Assembly (NCBI GenBank): GCA_029718625.1
Contig: CM056395.1
Coordinates: 19,928,309-19,992,308, forward strand
Length of the DNA: 64,000 bases
Direction of reading: 5' to 3'
Origin: Synaphobranchus kaupii
Lineage: Eukaryota; Chordata; Actinopteri; Anguilliformes; Synaphobranchidae
In this document: positions 1-11,415 of the stretch, in pieces
Position numbering within the stretch: the first letter of the stretch is position 1
Layout of the letters: each line of letters starts with the position of its first letter
The notes under the pieces: generated by a model
What the model was told of the DNA's origin: nothing
Databases searched by the model: none
What the model saw: only the letters and a program-made list of their open reading frames with translations
Program-made: the position numbers and the translations under genes

Positions 1-1743
1 CTCTGCTCAAAGTCATAGGAATAATTCAAATTATTTAATACAATTTTAAGTAATTATTATTCCCAAAAGAAACATTATTTTGGCACCCGGCGTTAGCCTA
101 CGTCAGTTGCATCAGACGCTCAAGCTGCCAGACGCCCTGGCTAGTTAGCTACATTTTACATCAGTCTAGTCGCGGTAAATCCTCGATCGCGTCGACAATA
201 GTTAATAATAACAGCACATAATATTGTTCCTGAAACCCCCTGCGATAACGTACGATACTGTACTAAATAAATCTGTGAAGGGACCGGTTTGAAAAGAGCG
301 CTCAAACGGTCTGTCAAAATCAGCGCGCTCGAGCTGTTGTTGGACTAGGCTCATCTAGAGTTAGCAATAGCATTAGCCATTCTGTGCTAACATTCATAAG
401 ACCTAGCCCAAAAAATTATGCTAACGTAACGTTGCTTAGTGAGACCGAGTGACTGACTGACCGAGTGACTGCTTATATCCTCCACTGTCACAACTGACTC
501 TGAGTCACTGTCCGACTCGCGTTGCTGCTGATTAACGTTACTGCTACTGTTACTGCTACTAGCAGCAGTTCCAGAGAACATTTGTGTAATCTTTCTACAT
601 TTTGAGGCATCCTCTGCCAACTTTTGGACTTTCTTGTCTCTAATTTTCTGGGCACCTCCTTTGCGCTTTCGATCCATTTCAATCCATTTCTCAACTGACA
701 ATAGTGTTGTGTCGTTCGCGAACGATTCGTTCAAAAGACCGAATCTTTTGGGTGAACGAACTGAACTGAATCACTTACTGAAAAGATCCGTTCATTTCTC
801 AGTTCAGTTGAGCTCTCGAACGGATCTGATCAGCAGCGAGCGTGCAGGGAGGGGGAGGGACTGCCGCAAACTGATTCTAGTGATTCGAGTCACTGAAGTG
901 AAATTGCTGCCATCAGAATGAGGCTATATATGATCAGTTTGTATCAGCCTGCCAAGTGGCAAATTGAAGTGAGAGTGCAACTGAAGAACTGAGGAAGAAC
1001 GCAATTAACTCTTGTATCCAAACCAAGAGCTTGTGATTTGCACAAAGGTAAAATGTAACTTTTTGCAACAACAAAAAAGTATTTTTGCATTCATGTAACT
1101 GAGAAATAAGATTTATCAATGTAATAGGCCTGATTTAACAATTTAGTAGGCTACTTTTGACTAAGATATAGCCTATGTGTGATGGATTTTTTCTTAATCA
1201 TAGAATTAAAATAGTTTAAACGACTACCTAGAATGAATTCAAAATGTGGTCCGTAGCTAAACGCACTGTTTTACATTATTACCATTTATCTTTCATTTCA
1301 TAATGCTAATCAACGATAGCCTAGGCTACACAATTTTTTGTGTCTTACTGTATTATCTTACTGCAGCGTCTATCACGTTACTGTATTGTCATACTGTTTT
1401 GTCTTATTGTCCTCCTGATTCTAGTGATTCGAGTCACTGAAGTGAACTGTTTTGCCCATCACTAACTGACAACAACTTGACAACAGGGAGGAGGGGTCAG
1501 GGTTGAGCCTACCAGACGGGAGGGGTTGGGCTTAAGCATGTGATTGGGCCGGCCCACTGTCAGTATAGAAAATGAGCCAATGGGCCGCTGTCCATTTTTT
1601 GGGGGCCGCTCGATAACAAAAACATTAAAAATGTTTTATTTTATTTTTTTAAAATAAATAAATCATACCGGCCCAAACCGGCCCAAAACTAGACCGGCCC
1701 ACATGCCCGCGGGCATGTAGACTATATAGCCAGTCCAGCCCTG
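1..1743 (-). mobile_element. hAT-type transposon with ZMYM-like ORF, 5' part
   Basis: Read on the minus strand, the element starts near 1743 with CAGGGCTGGACTGG, a hAT-like terminus, followed by a TATA-like TATATAG. An ORF begins around 677 (MDRKRKGGAQK), with a Lys/Arg-rich start and a Ser/Asp/Glu-rich stretch as in ZMYM1-like hAT transposases. The ORF stops early and the rest of the element lies beyond the window start, so it is partial and probably dead. It is interrupted by a smaller hAT MITE at 702-1464. Only one terminus is visible, so the assignment is moderate. Confidence 0.5.
702..1464. mobile_element. hAT MITE with 8-bp target duplication
   Basis: The termini are TAGTGTTGTG on the left and the complement of TAGTGATGGG on the right. 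Perfect copies of ACTGACAA lie at 694-701 and 1465-1472, the 8-bp duplication expected of hAT transposition. The left end contains a palindrome (TCGTTCGCGAACGA). There is no transposase ORF, so it is non-autonomous. It is inserted in the leader of the larger hAT element. Confidence 0.8.
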
Positions 1744-2364
1744 CTGAGAACTGATCCTGCAACATTCTAAATAAATTACTAGTTTCCTAAGTCATACTCC
1801 ACAGTCCGCACTTCCATATTCAGCTGAACTTTGTAAAGTACCATTCATATCTACCATACCCTCAGCTCCTAAGGGTATTTTGCCTATTTATTCATCTTGA
1901 AAGAATAAAGCAAAAATTAGTTATTATAGGATAGATTCGCTTTTTTCAACTCTTACCTTCTTGAAGGTTTAGCTGCGGTTAAAAAGTAAATTTCTCAATA
2001 ATAAAGCAGCGAGGTTGTGCAATGCACAAATATAAATGATGAGAAACAACCTGCGGATGAAAAGAAGTGAAGCTATCATTTAAGAAAACTGTTGGCTTCA
2101 GCACCCAAAGAATATTCTTATTGTATTTGATTTCAGTCTGTAGAGCACATTGAACACATACAGTAGGCTAATACATTATTTATTTATTTGTTTTCCTTTA
2201 TCTCACGTTCTATAAACATTAACACTTTTACTCACATTGACATTCCTTTGACTGGGAACAGAGGTTTAAGCAAACTAAAGTGATACTCTAACAACTGACA
2301 AGCATTTGTATTTTGGGCTCCTGTTGACTTATCTCCTCCTTTTATTAAAGTATCTCTTTATTAA
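1744..2364. other. Intergenic, nothing recognised
   Basis: AT-rich sequence with short homopolymers; no ORF, terminal repeat or RNA gene was recognised. Confidence 0.5.
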
Positions 2365-3401
2365 CCCTTAAATGGTCAAGACCCTAAAAACTGTAAGGAA
2401 AATTAGTTAATTGTTATTTCCTAATACATTTAGTCTAAAATAACACAAATTCAACAAAAAAAATCCAAAAAATATTTATATTTTTCATTTTACAGTTTGT
2501 ATCTCCCGGGATACATAAACCGTTTAGGGTATAAATTTCACATGAACTTTAACATGAACATGAACTTTAAAAACACTTTTAAAACACTTTTTTCTGTTTT
2601 TTTTTGTTCATTTTTACTGTACAAATTCTGAATAAATTAATTTTGACGTTAAATTAGTTAAATTCATGTTCGCTTTGAACATTGGGGTTAGACCCTACAC
2701 CCAACTATAAATCTAACCCTTGAACAAACAGTAAAACCAACTTGTCATCCTTATCAAAAACTGTCATGGGGGCATGCAGTGAGGAGGACACTGACCTTGT
2801 GGTAAGTTTTGATATTTTTTTCGTGTTTTTTTTTTTACAATATTTTTTTTCGAAAATATTAATTTTCAAGGTTGACTTTTTGACTTTATATTTACTCTTT
2901 ATTTTACTCTTAAATAGCATTCCATTGTTAATATTATTGATTGTCTATTCATTGCAGGCATCAAAACATCAGCAGCCCCATTAGTGATAATCCCTGTTTT
3001 ATACCCCTATTCAGTTAATGTATCCTCGGGGATACATACATTTCATGACTGATTCTCAAAATAGTGCAAATGTAATTCTTTATTTTTCAACAACAACATA
3101 TCAAGTCAACCTTGAAAATTTATATTTTCTAAAAAAAAATCCCCCCCAAAATTGTAAAAACACTAAAAAATATCAAAACTTACCACACGGTCAGTGTCCT
3201 CCTCACTGCATGCCGCCATGACAGTTTTTGATAAGGATGACAAGTTGATCCCAGAGTGTTGATATGAAGTCACATGACCTAAGTATTTGTAACAAGCCCC
3301 TCTTCAATGTTTCATACTGAAATAGTGCCCAACCACTCCTTGCTCCTCCCCACAGCCTGTCAAATGTTTGTATCCCCCAGGATACATAAACCATTTAAGG
3401 G
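2365..3401. mobile_element. piggyBac-type fold-back element
   Basis: The element is bounded by TTAA at 2361-2364 and 3402-3405, with inverted termini CCCTTAAATGG, the hallmark of piggyBac elements. A second terminal motif (GGATACATAAACC) recurs near both ends. The interior is a large imperfect palindrome: about 2733-2890 reappears inverted at about 3095-3250. Each arm carries the start of a coding exon (MGACSEEDTD on plus, MAACSEEDTD on minus) followed by a consensus GTAAGT donor. No transposase catalytic region remains. Confidence 0.78.
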
Positions 3402-3489
3402 TTAAAGTTATTTGACAATCCAATAACAATCTTGGCATTGGATGGTAATTTTTTCAACAGTTTTAACATACAGGTAGCTACTAACACCA

Positions 3490-3686
3490 TGGTGGGGGCT
3501 GAAGTGACTACTGAGGAGAACGATAATGTTGTCACGAGCTTGTTGTTATTGCCATATTCAAGATTAAATTTAAATGAAAAGTTGGATTTGGTGAAGAGAG
3601 GGAGATCAACACCTACACGGCCTTATTTGGTGCAGAAAACCAAAGCAAAATCATATCCATCAAAGCAACTGGATAACCGTGGATGA
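3490..3686 (+). pseudogene. Fragment of TTF-type hAT transposase N-terminus
   Basis: An ATG at 3490 opens a short frame (MVGAEVTTEENDN) leading into LLLLPYSRLNLNEKLDLVKR-GRSTPTRP. This pattern, PF/PYSxL-x-x-EKL-x-VKxGRxTP, resembles the segment before the TTF zinc finger in hAT transposases of the ZMYM6/52-kDa-repressor type. The frame ends at 3686 before any zinc finger or catalytic domain. I judge it a decayed transposon fragment; the match is from memory of the family pattern. Confidence 0.4.
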
Positions 3687-4458
3687 CAGGAAAAAAGTAG
3701 GCATAAACAAAAACGAAAACCAGGACATTATGGTAAATTTCTATAAAATTACAGTTAACATAAGTAACTTGCTGAGAGAGCTGCCTATGAAGCTATAAGC
3801 TAAAGTTGTGTGCTATTATTAAGCATATTGTGTTTAGAAAACGCAAAGTTGTGAAATACTGATTCATAGGATAACATTAGCTTGTGGCCATAGACAGAAG
3901 AAAAAATACGGACAACGTGACTGTGATGTCACCCATTGACTTTCCGTGAGCTTGTGAAGCGGCGGAAATGCTGCCATGTTGTACAGAAATTGGAGCCAGA
4001 GGCTGTGCAGTAGGGAGCAGGGGGACCGTATATGGTCATTAAGTCCGGGCTAGGTCCAGGTCGTCCATTAAGCATGTGGAGATACTATTGATGCACAGTG
4101 ACTTTTTTAATAAAATATTAAAAACAAATCGGCACATGGGGAGACATTAGACATAGGAAAAGGGCCTATTGTGCCAACATGTTCTTGTGGGAAAAATGTA
4201 TTGACTTTGTATTTTGGCCGCATTGATACCATTGAACGATTAATAGCTTGTTAAAATGCTGGGGTTGCAATTGTGGTTGGATCAAAAACCAGAACACACC
4301 GGGTATTCCCCAGGAGCAAGTATTATTTTGAATAGTTATTTGGTGAAATTGGGTGTTTGGCTGCAGACTTTACGGGCTAGGAAATTATATATCTCATTGT
4401 ATATGGAATATTGTATAGGGTCCGTCATGAAGTGACTGGTGCTCAATAAAAGCTATGG
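3687..4458. other. Intergenic, repeat-like, unassigned
   Basis: No gene was seen. The stretch at about 3885-4030 has the look of a dispersed fish repeat, but no termini could be defined. Confidence 0.4.

Positions 4459-4523
<65 letters not shown>
4459..4523. repeat. (GT)n microsatellite
   Basis: Uninterrupted GT dinucleotide run of about 32 units. Confidence 0.97.
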
Positions 4524-4526
<3 letters not shown>

Positions 4527-4927
4527 ACAGTTCGATACTGTGGAAGTGCTACTTGCTTCAGTTGAAAATTGGATGATTCAGCGTGTCATTTTTGGTTATC
4601 TCCACGGATGCGTCTTTGGAATGGAACTTGAAAACAACTTGTCAATCACATTATTTTTAGACGTCAGATTATTTCTTTAGAACTCCAAATACAATAAAGA
4701 ATGTTGGCAATGTAGGAGACACAATACAACGTGCGTTCCTTTGCTCACAGTGTTACGTTGCATATCAAGTTTTTTTTTTCTCTCGCTTGGTTAGGGAGCT
4801 ATTGATCCAAAAGTCACGTTTACTACTGACGTGTGTGTGTCTGTGTGTGTGTGTGTGCATCTTCTTTTTTATATCATACCTTTTTGAAAAGAGACAAAGC
4901 TGTGTTATCTGTATTAATGATATCTAC

Positions 4928-5362
4928 CCAGCAAACAGTGGACGTCCCAGGGGAATCCCCTTTTAGTCACCTCAAAGTTATGATGTGACGTTCCCTAGGG
5001 ATGTCCTAAAAACATTACTAGCACGTTTTTAAATTCCTAGGAAGGTCAGTGTTTGGTTACAATATGACAATTAATTATAATTTTTCGGCGACGATCAAGC
5101 ACCGTCCCTATCCGGTTATGATATGACGTTGTGCTCATAACATTCATGGGACATTCAGGGACGTTCCTGCAGTCTGTTACTGGTTACAATATAACGTGAT
5201 GTAATGAATGTCCGGGGGACGTTACTAGAATTTCCCGGGAACGTTCTCTGTGACGTCGACATAACGTTCAGAAAACCTTTCAAAAAGACGTCAAGGCGAC
5301 GTCCTCATGACATTTCGTGATGTTCAGGGGACGTCCCGGGGACCTCATTTTGTTAGCTGGTT
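4928..5362. mobile_element. MITE rich in GACGTCC/AACGTTC motifs
   Basis: The left end CCAGCAAACA and the inverted right end CCAGCTAACA form terminal repeats followed by GACGTCC-type sequence. The interior is a series of degenerate GGACGTCCC and AACGTTCCC palindromic motifs and has no ORF. Its exact superfamily is unknown. Confidence 0.5.
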
Positions 5363-5617
5363 AGTCAGGTAGGCTACCTTCACTATTAAAGTATTAACCT
5401 TAACACTTTTATTTCAACATTATGATAACACTGGGTTTTCCCCAGTCGCCATCTTTCTCAAATCATGCATCCAAATATTTTTTCAAAATAAAGGACAAAG
5501 TCATCCAGTCAAAAGCATGACTTAAAGAACATGATAAATTATTATGTTTACTGTTACATATAGTCTACTGTATATGTAGTCTACTGGTGAGCTCAGCCAT
5601 AGCATGTAGTGGTATAT

Positions 5618-5835
5618 ACAGTGGCTTCAGAAAGTATTTATACCCCATTGATTATTTCTCATTTTGCTGTGTTGCAAAGTCAAATTAAAAACATATTTAC
5701 ATGGGATTTTTTACTCCTGTAGAAGTCATTCTCTATAATGTGCAAACTAAATAAAGTATTTAGATATCTTCAGGATTATATCAAAAATAAAAAAAACTTA
5801 AATATCACATTTACATAAGTATTCACTTTTTGTTT
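5618..5835. mobile_element. Tc1/mariner terminal fragment
   Basis: The motif TACAGTGGCTTCAGAAAGTA is the typical terminus of a fish Tc1-like family. Only the terminal region is present and it runs into a different repeat at about 5835. Confidence 0.65.
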
Positions 5836-6315
5836 TAACACATTTTTAAAGTATCATATTTAATATTTGGTTGCATATCCTTTGCATGATGTTACTTCCT
5901 GAAGTCTGTGACCCATCAACATCAAAAGACTGGGAATTGGGGGGTGAGACTAGATTCAGCTGTAAATTAGACAGGTACAGTATGGAACACATGGCTGGCT
6001 AAATGTCTGTAAGCCATCAAGGGTCTGAGCTATCTAACGAGCCCCAAACCATCACTCTGTTGCCAGATATGGAGTAGATGTGGATGGATCACTGCAAGGG
6101 ATATTTCTCCTGACTCATTTTCCTATAGAACTCTATGGGGGAAAAAGTCAGGAGAAGAAACCCTTAAAGTGATCCATCCACATCTACTCCCTATCTGGCA
6201 ACAGAGTGATGGTTTGGGGCTCGTTTGTTTCCTCAGACCCTTGATCACTTACAGCCATTTAGCCACTCATGTGTTCCATACTATACAAGCATAATTTACA
6301 GCTGAATCTAGTTAC
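5836..6315. repeat. Palindromic repeat family, copy 1
   Basis: An imperfect inverted repeat centred near 6120, where CTCCTGACTCATTTTCC folds against GGGGGAAAAAGTCAGGAG. Outer arms include GAGCCCCAAACCATCACTCT and its complement. Related copies lie at 20245-21640, 50695-50940 and 55570-55880. No coding capacity; probably a MITE. Confidence 0.65.
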
Positions 6316-6739
6316 TGGTGTGGCGCACCTGGATCCTCTGAGACTTCTTGTCCCAAACGCACCCCAGTCACAGAACTGTTGTGACCCCAGCTAACCCGGT
6401 GAGCCAGTTCCCAAGGCTAGGGGAATAAAGGTCCAACTGCGCCCCCATGTGGTTTCTCATTGTAACACAGCATTGGAAGTCTCTTGCTCGTAGAATCAAC
6501 AAGTCTGTGAGGTTGGAACACTTGCCATGCTGTCGTTGATTTTATTTATTTTTTTAAATGTTTGAATTTTTACCAGTGAAGTGCAATGAATAGCTTAGTA
6601 TGTTTTTGCTTTATAAAACCCAAAGAAGTTTCCCAAGATCATTTTAATTTCTTACATCATGAAAAAAGAAATGGATTGATATAGGCTGCCTGACAAGTGA
6701 CAACAAAATAAAGGAGAACCAAATAATCTCTGCAGGGCC
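6316..6739. other. Intergenic, nothing recognised
   Basis: No ORF or repeat boundary was identified in this stretch. Confidence 0.4.
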
Positions 6740-8070
6740 AGTCCTAGGATGTTGGTGGCCCTAAACAAGATTTTGTTTGTGGCCCCAAAACACTCCCAAT
6801 GTATATAGAAATATAATTTTTATATATTATTTATGCATTTCAATAACCCCCCTGAAAAGATGATATGATAGATTGTTATTATAGGCTGCAAGACATTCGA
6901 TAACTATTTTATATGCATCTACCAGGCCTATTTATTAACCACACAAAAAAATGCAAATATACAAATGATCCAATTATCCAAATACAATTTAACATGGATA
7001 GAAAGCAAATGGTAGGCCTGAAACTATTTGGGGCAATTTCATATATGTATTAAAATAATCAATCAAAACACACATTAATGTTGCAAGAAAACGTTGGTAG
7101 CTTGCTAACAAGCAAAGCTAGCCTTTACAAGCATCTTTTGTTATACTGCATTCATTACTTTCTAGCCAGCTTGCCAGGTTAAAATTAGCTGTGGCTATGT
7201 TCAGTTTTATTAGTTCAAAATCAAAACATGACTTTAATGTTGGGAGAAAACATTGGTAGGTAGCTAACCAGCAAAGCTAGCCTTACAATCAAGAAGGTTA
7301 AATGATGCTTACAATCCTACTCAGGTTGGCTAGCAAGCAGTGGGGGGGGGGGAAACGAGCATGTTCCAATGAAAAACGTTTCATAATCAGCATCTAAATG
7401 TTATAATGCATTTATTATTACTTTCTAGCCAGTTCGGCACGTTAAAATTAACTTTGGCTCTATTCTGTTTAATTTGTTCAAAATCAAAACCACGACTTTA
7501 ATGTTGCAAGAAAAACGACTCGTAGCTAGCTAGCTAACAAGAAAGCTAACCTTGCAATGAAGGATGCTTGCAATCAGGTGCTAGCTAGTTGTTCTAATGA
7601 AAAACGTTTCAGCCAAAATGAATGATGCATTCATTACTTTCCAACTTGGCAGGTTAAGCTTTAGCTTTTGGATGTTGCTATCATCGGTTTACTTTGAGCA
7701 ACAACTAACGTTAGCTAAGGTTGGCTAACATGGGTTAAGCTATTTTTTCTTTTTTCCTTCTCCAATTTTCTCTTCTACCGCCCTTGAGCGCCAGTTAGAA
7801 GCTATTTGTCTAACGTTACTCAGTTAATCAAAATAAGTTGTGAATGGGAGAGAAGGCAGGTGCTGGCTGGGGGGGGGGGGGGGGGGCAACTGCATGTTGC
7901 TTATAAAATCCTTTTTACTAGCTACATCTTATGAAATATTCTAGTTTTCGAGTAGCGGATAAATAACATGGTTAAAATGTATCAACTAATAACGTTATTT
8001 GGCTTATTTTTTAAAGGATCGGATCGTCTCTCCCCCTCCCCCTAGCGGTCGTGGCCCTAAACAACCGCAT
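6740..8070. repeat. Repeat region with three-copy diverged internal repeat
   Basis: The stretch is bracketed by the motif GGTGGCCCTAAACAA near 6759 and GTGGCCCTAAACAA near 8049, in the same orientation. Inside, three diverged tandem units lie at about 7060-7205, 7215-7470 and 7475-7690. Each carries ACTTTAATGTTG, a GCTAGC-rich stretch and CATTCATTACTTTCTAGCC-like sequence. There is a run of 18 G at 7869-7886. No ORF; transposon-derived is likely. Confidence 0.5.
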
Positions 8071-8610
8071 AGAATGTTTATGCCAGCTACAAATATACTA
8101 TTAGTATTATTAATATACTGATATACTAATAGGCATGACACAGAATGCACAAGTAGGACTATACTATACTATAATACAATACAGACAGCAAATGAGCAAA
8201 TAAGCAAACATCCCCTAGCTTCTTATTCCAAGTATAGTATTCAGAAACATATTTTGACCACTTTGGGCCTCCTTGGCCAGTAATTTATTAAATCAGGGAA
8301 CAATCCTCTTGAGCTGTGCCAAAACAATGTCTGCCGTATTAATGTCAGCATTTTTCACTAGAAAAAAAGTCCCTTTGCCAAGATTTATAATTTGGGAAAT
8401 GATTAAATAGATTAATTACGGCTTTCTGCTCACTTGATTGGTTGATTGTATTGTGAACGGCATGTAAGTTAGTCAGCAGTTGCTAGGTAAAGTCACAGCA
8501 GGCAGGTTTTTCTCAGCATTGTACAGCAGTATGATTTTACTTTCAATTTACAGTTGAGACAAGAACTATATGGCAAAGAAAGAAAAGCAAAATGATCCAT
8601 CTCTCTCGGT
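8071..8610. other. 3' flank of the ubiquitin-like gene
   Basis: AT-rich; on the minus strand this is downstream of the ubiquitin-like stop codon and would hold its 3' UTR. No separate gene seen. Confidence 0.4.
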
Positions 8611-9449
8611 CTACCCTCCGACGCACTTCTGGAAGGTGACGAAGAGGGCACTCTCCTTCAGGTGCAGTGCTTCCAGGGTCTGGTGCTCTGCCGCTGGCTT
8701 CCCATTGCAGGCAAGCTGCAGACTTCCAGACAGGTCTGGCCTCTCACGGAGGAACATCTCCTTCAGCTTCCCAACAGTGTCACTCTTGTCCAGGACCATG
8801 TGGACCATACTGTTGTCGGAGGCATTGAGCACTCTCACATTGACCGGCACTGGGGAACTGCGGGATGATTCTGCCCCACTCACAGCCATAAGAGTGGCGT
8901 GGGTGCTTCCCCGAAACAGGGGATGGTACCGCTGTGGGACGGGGGCAGGGCGCCCCCCCTTTGCAAGCTCCCGCTGCAAATGAATCCATGCATTACATTA
9001 CATTACATTACATTATAGGCATTTAGCAGACGCTCTTATCCAGAGCGACTTACACAACTTCTTATTACATTTATCCATTTATACAGCTGGATATATACTG
9101 AAGCAATTCAGGTTAAGTACCTTGCTCAAGGGTACAGCGGCAGTGTCCTACCTGGGAATCGAACCTGCAATCTTTCGGTTACAAGTCCAGTTCCTTAACC
9201 ATTATACTACACTGCCGCCCTATATGCCTGACAGAGACAGGTAAATAATCACGAGCATTCCATTATCATTTATCCATTTTCATTAGTTGATTAATGCAGT
9301 AGACAGCCCTTTTTTCAGTGGTACTCACAAGTAAATGGAAATAAGGGAAAACATTTCACAGTACAATTATTTATTTTGCAATAGTAACGAGTGTAACTGA
9401 AAACATACTGTGAGCTGATTCTTACCATTCTGTCGACTTTAGTACCCAT
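8611..9449 (-). CDS. Ubiquitin-like protein with C-terminal Gly-Gly
   Basis: Two-exon model on the minus strand: exon 1 9449-9426 (MGTKVDRM, donor GTAAG), exon 2 8973-8611 after acceptor TTCATTTGCAG; both junctions are phase 0, giving 128 residues. The last 77 residues align with ubiquitin (76) throughout: SDTVGKLK matches [19 protein letters not shown] matches the K48 loop, and HLKES matches QKES around K63. The chain ends KCVGG-stop, so a diglycine is exposed without processing. The I44 position is Ala, so the usual hydrophobic patch is altered. The 50-residue head is Gly/Pro/Ser-rich. Exon 1 reads open further upstream, so another 5' exon is possible. Conjugation activity is inferred, not shown. 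I cannot name an ortholog. Confidence 0.65.
8990..9225 (-). repeat. tRNA-derived SINE
   Basis: The right part, read on the minus strand, contains GGTTCGATTCC, a pol III B-box, as expected of a tRNA-derived head. The plus strand holds the common fish motif GCATTTAGCAGACGCTCTTA. A second copy is at 36660-36908. A short TTACA repeat borders it at 8992-9013. It lies in the intron of the ubiquitin-like gene. Confidence 0.7.
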
Positions 9450-10160
9450 TATATATTCAGCGGCGTCTTCTGGCTTAGTGTAATGTCCTGCTGAGTCTTT
9501 CGTTTGTTTTCCCTTCACCTTGCCTCTTGAGCATGTTATATAGACACCCTCTGGAAAGTACTGTTGTTTTAGGAAACCCCCCAGACCCAACACACACACG
9601 GTCACACAGTCTAGGTAATGTGCTTCTGTACAGTGGACTGATTTACAGGAAACTTACAGGAAGTACTACTGAACTGAATGGGCTCCTTGCCAATCAGATG
9701 GAGGGAGAGCAATAGAGAAGAGCTGTTCAGCATACGTACCTCATCTATAACTGCTCATAAACAATCATAAAATCTGAGTCTGAGCCAATGGGCTCACAGC
9801 TCCACTGGGAAAGCACCACATCTTCCCTTCTACGCAGCCATGAGAGTTACTCTCTGCTGCCAGCCAGGGACAGTTTATGACATTATTTTATTCTCATTCT
9901 AACAGCCTTGGAAGACAAGTTCATAAACTACAACTAGTTATGTCCATTTGCTTAATATTTATTCACTAATTTAGTGGGAGAGTTCCATCTGCTTTGTATT
10001 AAGCCCTATTTGAGCACATACTGTTGCTTACAGTTGCTCACGTTTGCCACGGTGGCATTTTACTGCAAGTGCCTGCACTTTGGACAAAAGCATCCATCAA
10101 ATGAATGAGTAAAATGCAAACTTTTTCTATACAACTCCTCAGCAATTTACTCCTGTATAT
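9450..10160. other. Upstream flank of the ubiquitin-like gene
   Basis: The minus-strand frame of exon 1 stays open to about 9605 but has no earlier ATG. An acceptor-like TAAAACAACAG near 9564 could mark the start of a longer exon. Nothing else was recognised. Confidence 0.35.
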
Positions 10161-10169
10161 CTTTCCATG

Positions 10170-10349
10170 TAGTCTGGGGGCCTGTGTCACAAAGCGGGAT
10201 TAGTGAGTTAGCTGTATAACTGCACCGAGTAAAGCCCAGAACCCTTCCAAACCTGCAACATGGACTGAAGTAAAAAGCGCTGTTCCGGGTTTTACTCAGT
10301 GTAGTTATCCAGCCAACTCGGTAATCCTGCTTCGTGATACAGGCCCCAG
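10170..10349. mobile_element. Short MITE with long inverted termini
   Basis: GGGGCCTGTGTCACAAAGCG at the left is matched inverted by GGGGCCTGTATCACGAAGCA at the right, followed by GGATTA on both sides. About 180 bp, no coding potential; a DNA-transposon MITE of uncertain superfamily. Confidence 0.7.
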
Positions 10350-10984
10350 GGCTGCGGATATAGCTGGAGCAGCAGATATTAATGTTGACCAGGTATCCGC
10401 CTCTTTAACACCTCACTGGGGGGCAGGTGAAGCAGCACACGAGCCCTTGTAGAGAGCCGTCTGATCGGCTGAAAACCTCAACGTTCCCCTTCTGATTACA
10501 GCCACGCGCAATCGTGCATGGTTTACACACACACATAGCAAGGCGGCCTCACCACTCCATCACCAGTTCATAAAGTGGATGGCGCAAAACTGCAGAAGCG
10601 AAAATGCACTACAAAAAATGCAGCTACAGTGACTGACTGAACGCGACTGTACATAAAATCAGCACCGAGACAGAGGGAGAATTCAGTACAGTACTGAATA
10701 TACAGATAGTGACTGAGTTGACCCTCCAGTACATTTCACAATGATATGCGAATACAGAACAGTACAGTACACCATGAGACAGAGAGGGTTAATACAGTAC
10801 AATGAGATGTACAGCACAGTGAAAGTGAAAGTCAACAGAGAAATTCCCCCACGTCAATATTTTGGTACTTTTGAACCCGCAATAAAACTAACAAGGATAA
10901 ACATTACAAAGTGTCCCAGGGTAAAGTATTCCAGGACTTCCAGAACATATTGCACACTAACAAAATCCCATTGGTTTCGGGGAC
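10350..10984. other. Intergenic, nothing recognised
   Basis: Low-complexity stretches of TACAGTAC-type sequence but no gene or clear element. Confidence 0.4.
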
Positions 10985-11415
10985 TGTTGGGTGGCTCATT
11001 TGATTAAGGTACCACGCTGTGGATGAGCTCCTTGGTTTTGGCTCGAATGCGGACCATGCCAGCGCTGACTGGCCAGGAGCTCCATAGGGCGGAGCACAAC
11101 AGCCGTTTGCATCGCCCAGGGTATGCGAGGGTTCAGTGGGTTAGGGATCCACGTGCATCGCTATCTCACGACCCGCCCCCTACTGCATGCTAAAGCCGTA
11201 TATGAAAGGTCTTCCTCCGACATGGGAGCTTAGCTGTAGTCAGCGGTGTGAAAAGCAGCATCTGGCGACACCACGTGTTTCGGGTAACTACACTCCCGAA
11301 TCGGCAATGGGGTTTGCATGGCTGCAGTCGCAGACAATTGGACATTCCAGATTGTGCCAGGAATTGTGACATGCCCAGGCCTGTCGGGCACCATATTTAG
11401 AGAAAAATAAAAAAA
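10985..11415 (+). repeat. Probable tRNA-derived SINE
   Basis: The head (GGTGGCTCATTTGATTAAGG, then TTTTGGCTCGAATGC) has A-box and B-box-like spacing. The body is moderately GC-rich and ends in an A-rich tail (AAAAATAAAAAAAATTA) near 11415. This layout fits a full-length SINE on the plus strand; the family is not identified. Confidence 0.5.

Noticed and set aside
8570..8983. 137-codon plus-strand ORF
   Set aside because: Antisense shadow of the ubiquitin-like exon; no domain and no splice context.
9150..9200. tRNA-like B-box (GGTTCGATTCC on minus), also at 36840
   Set aside because: No acceptor stem or cloverleaf; part of a tRNA-derived SINE rather than a tRNA gene.
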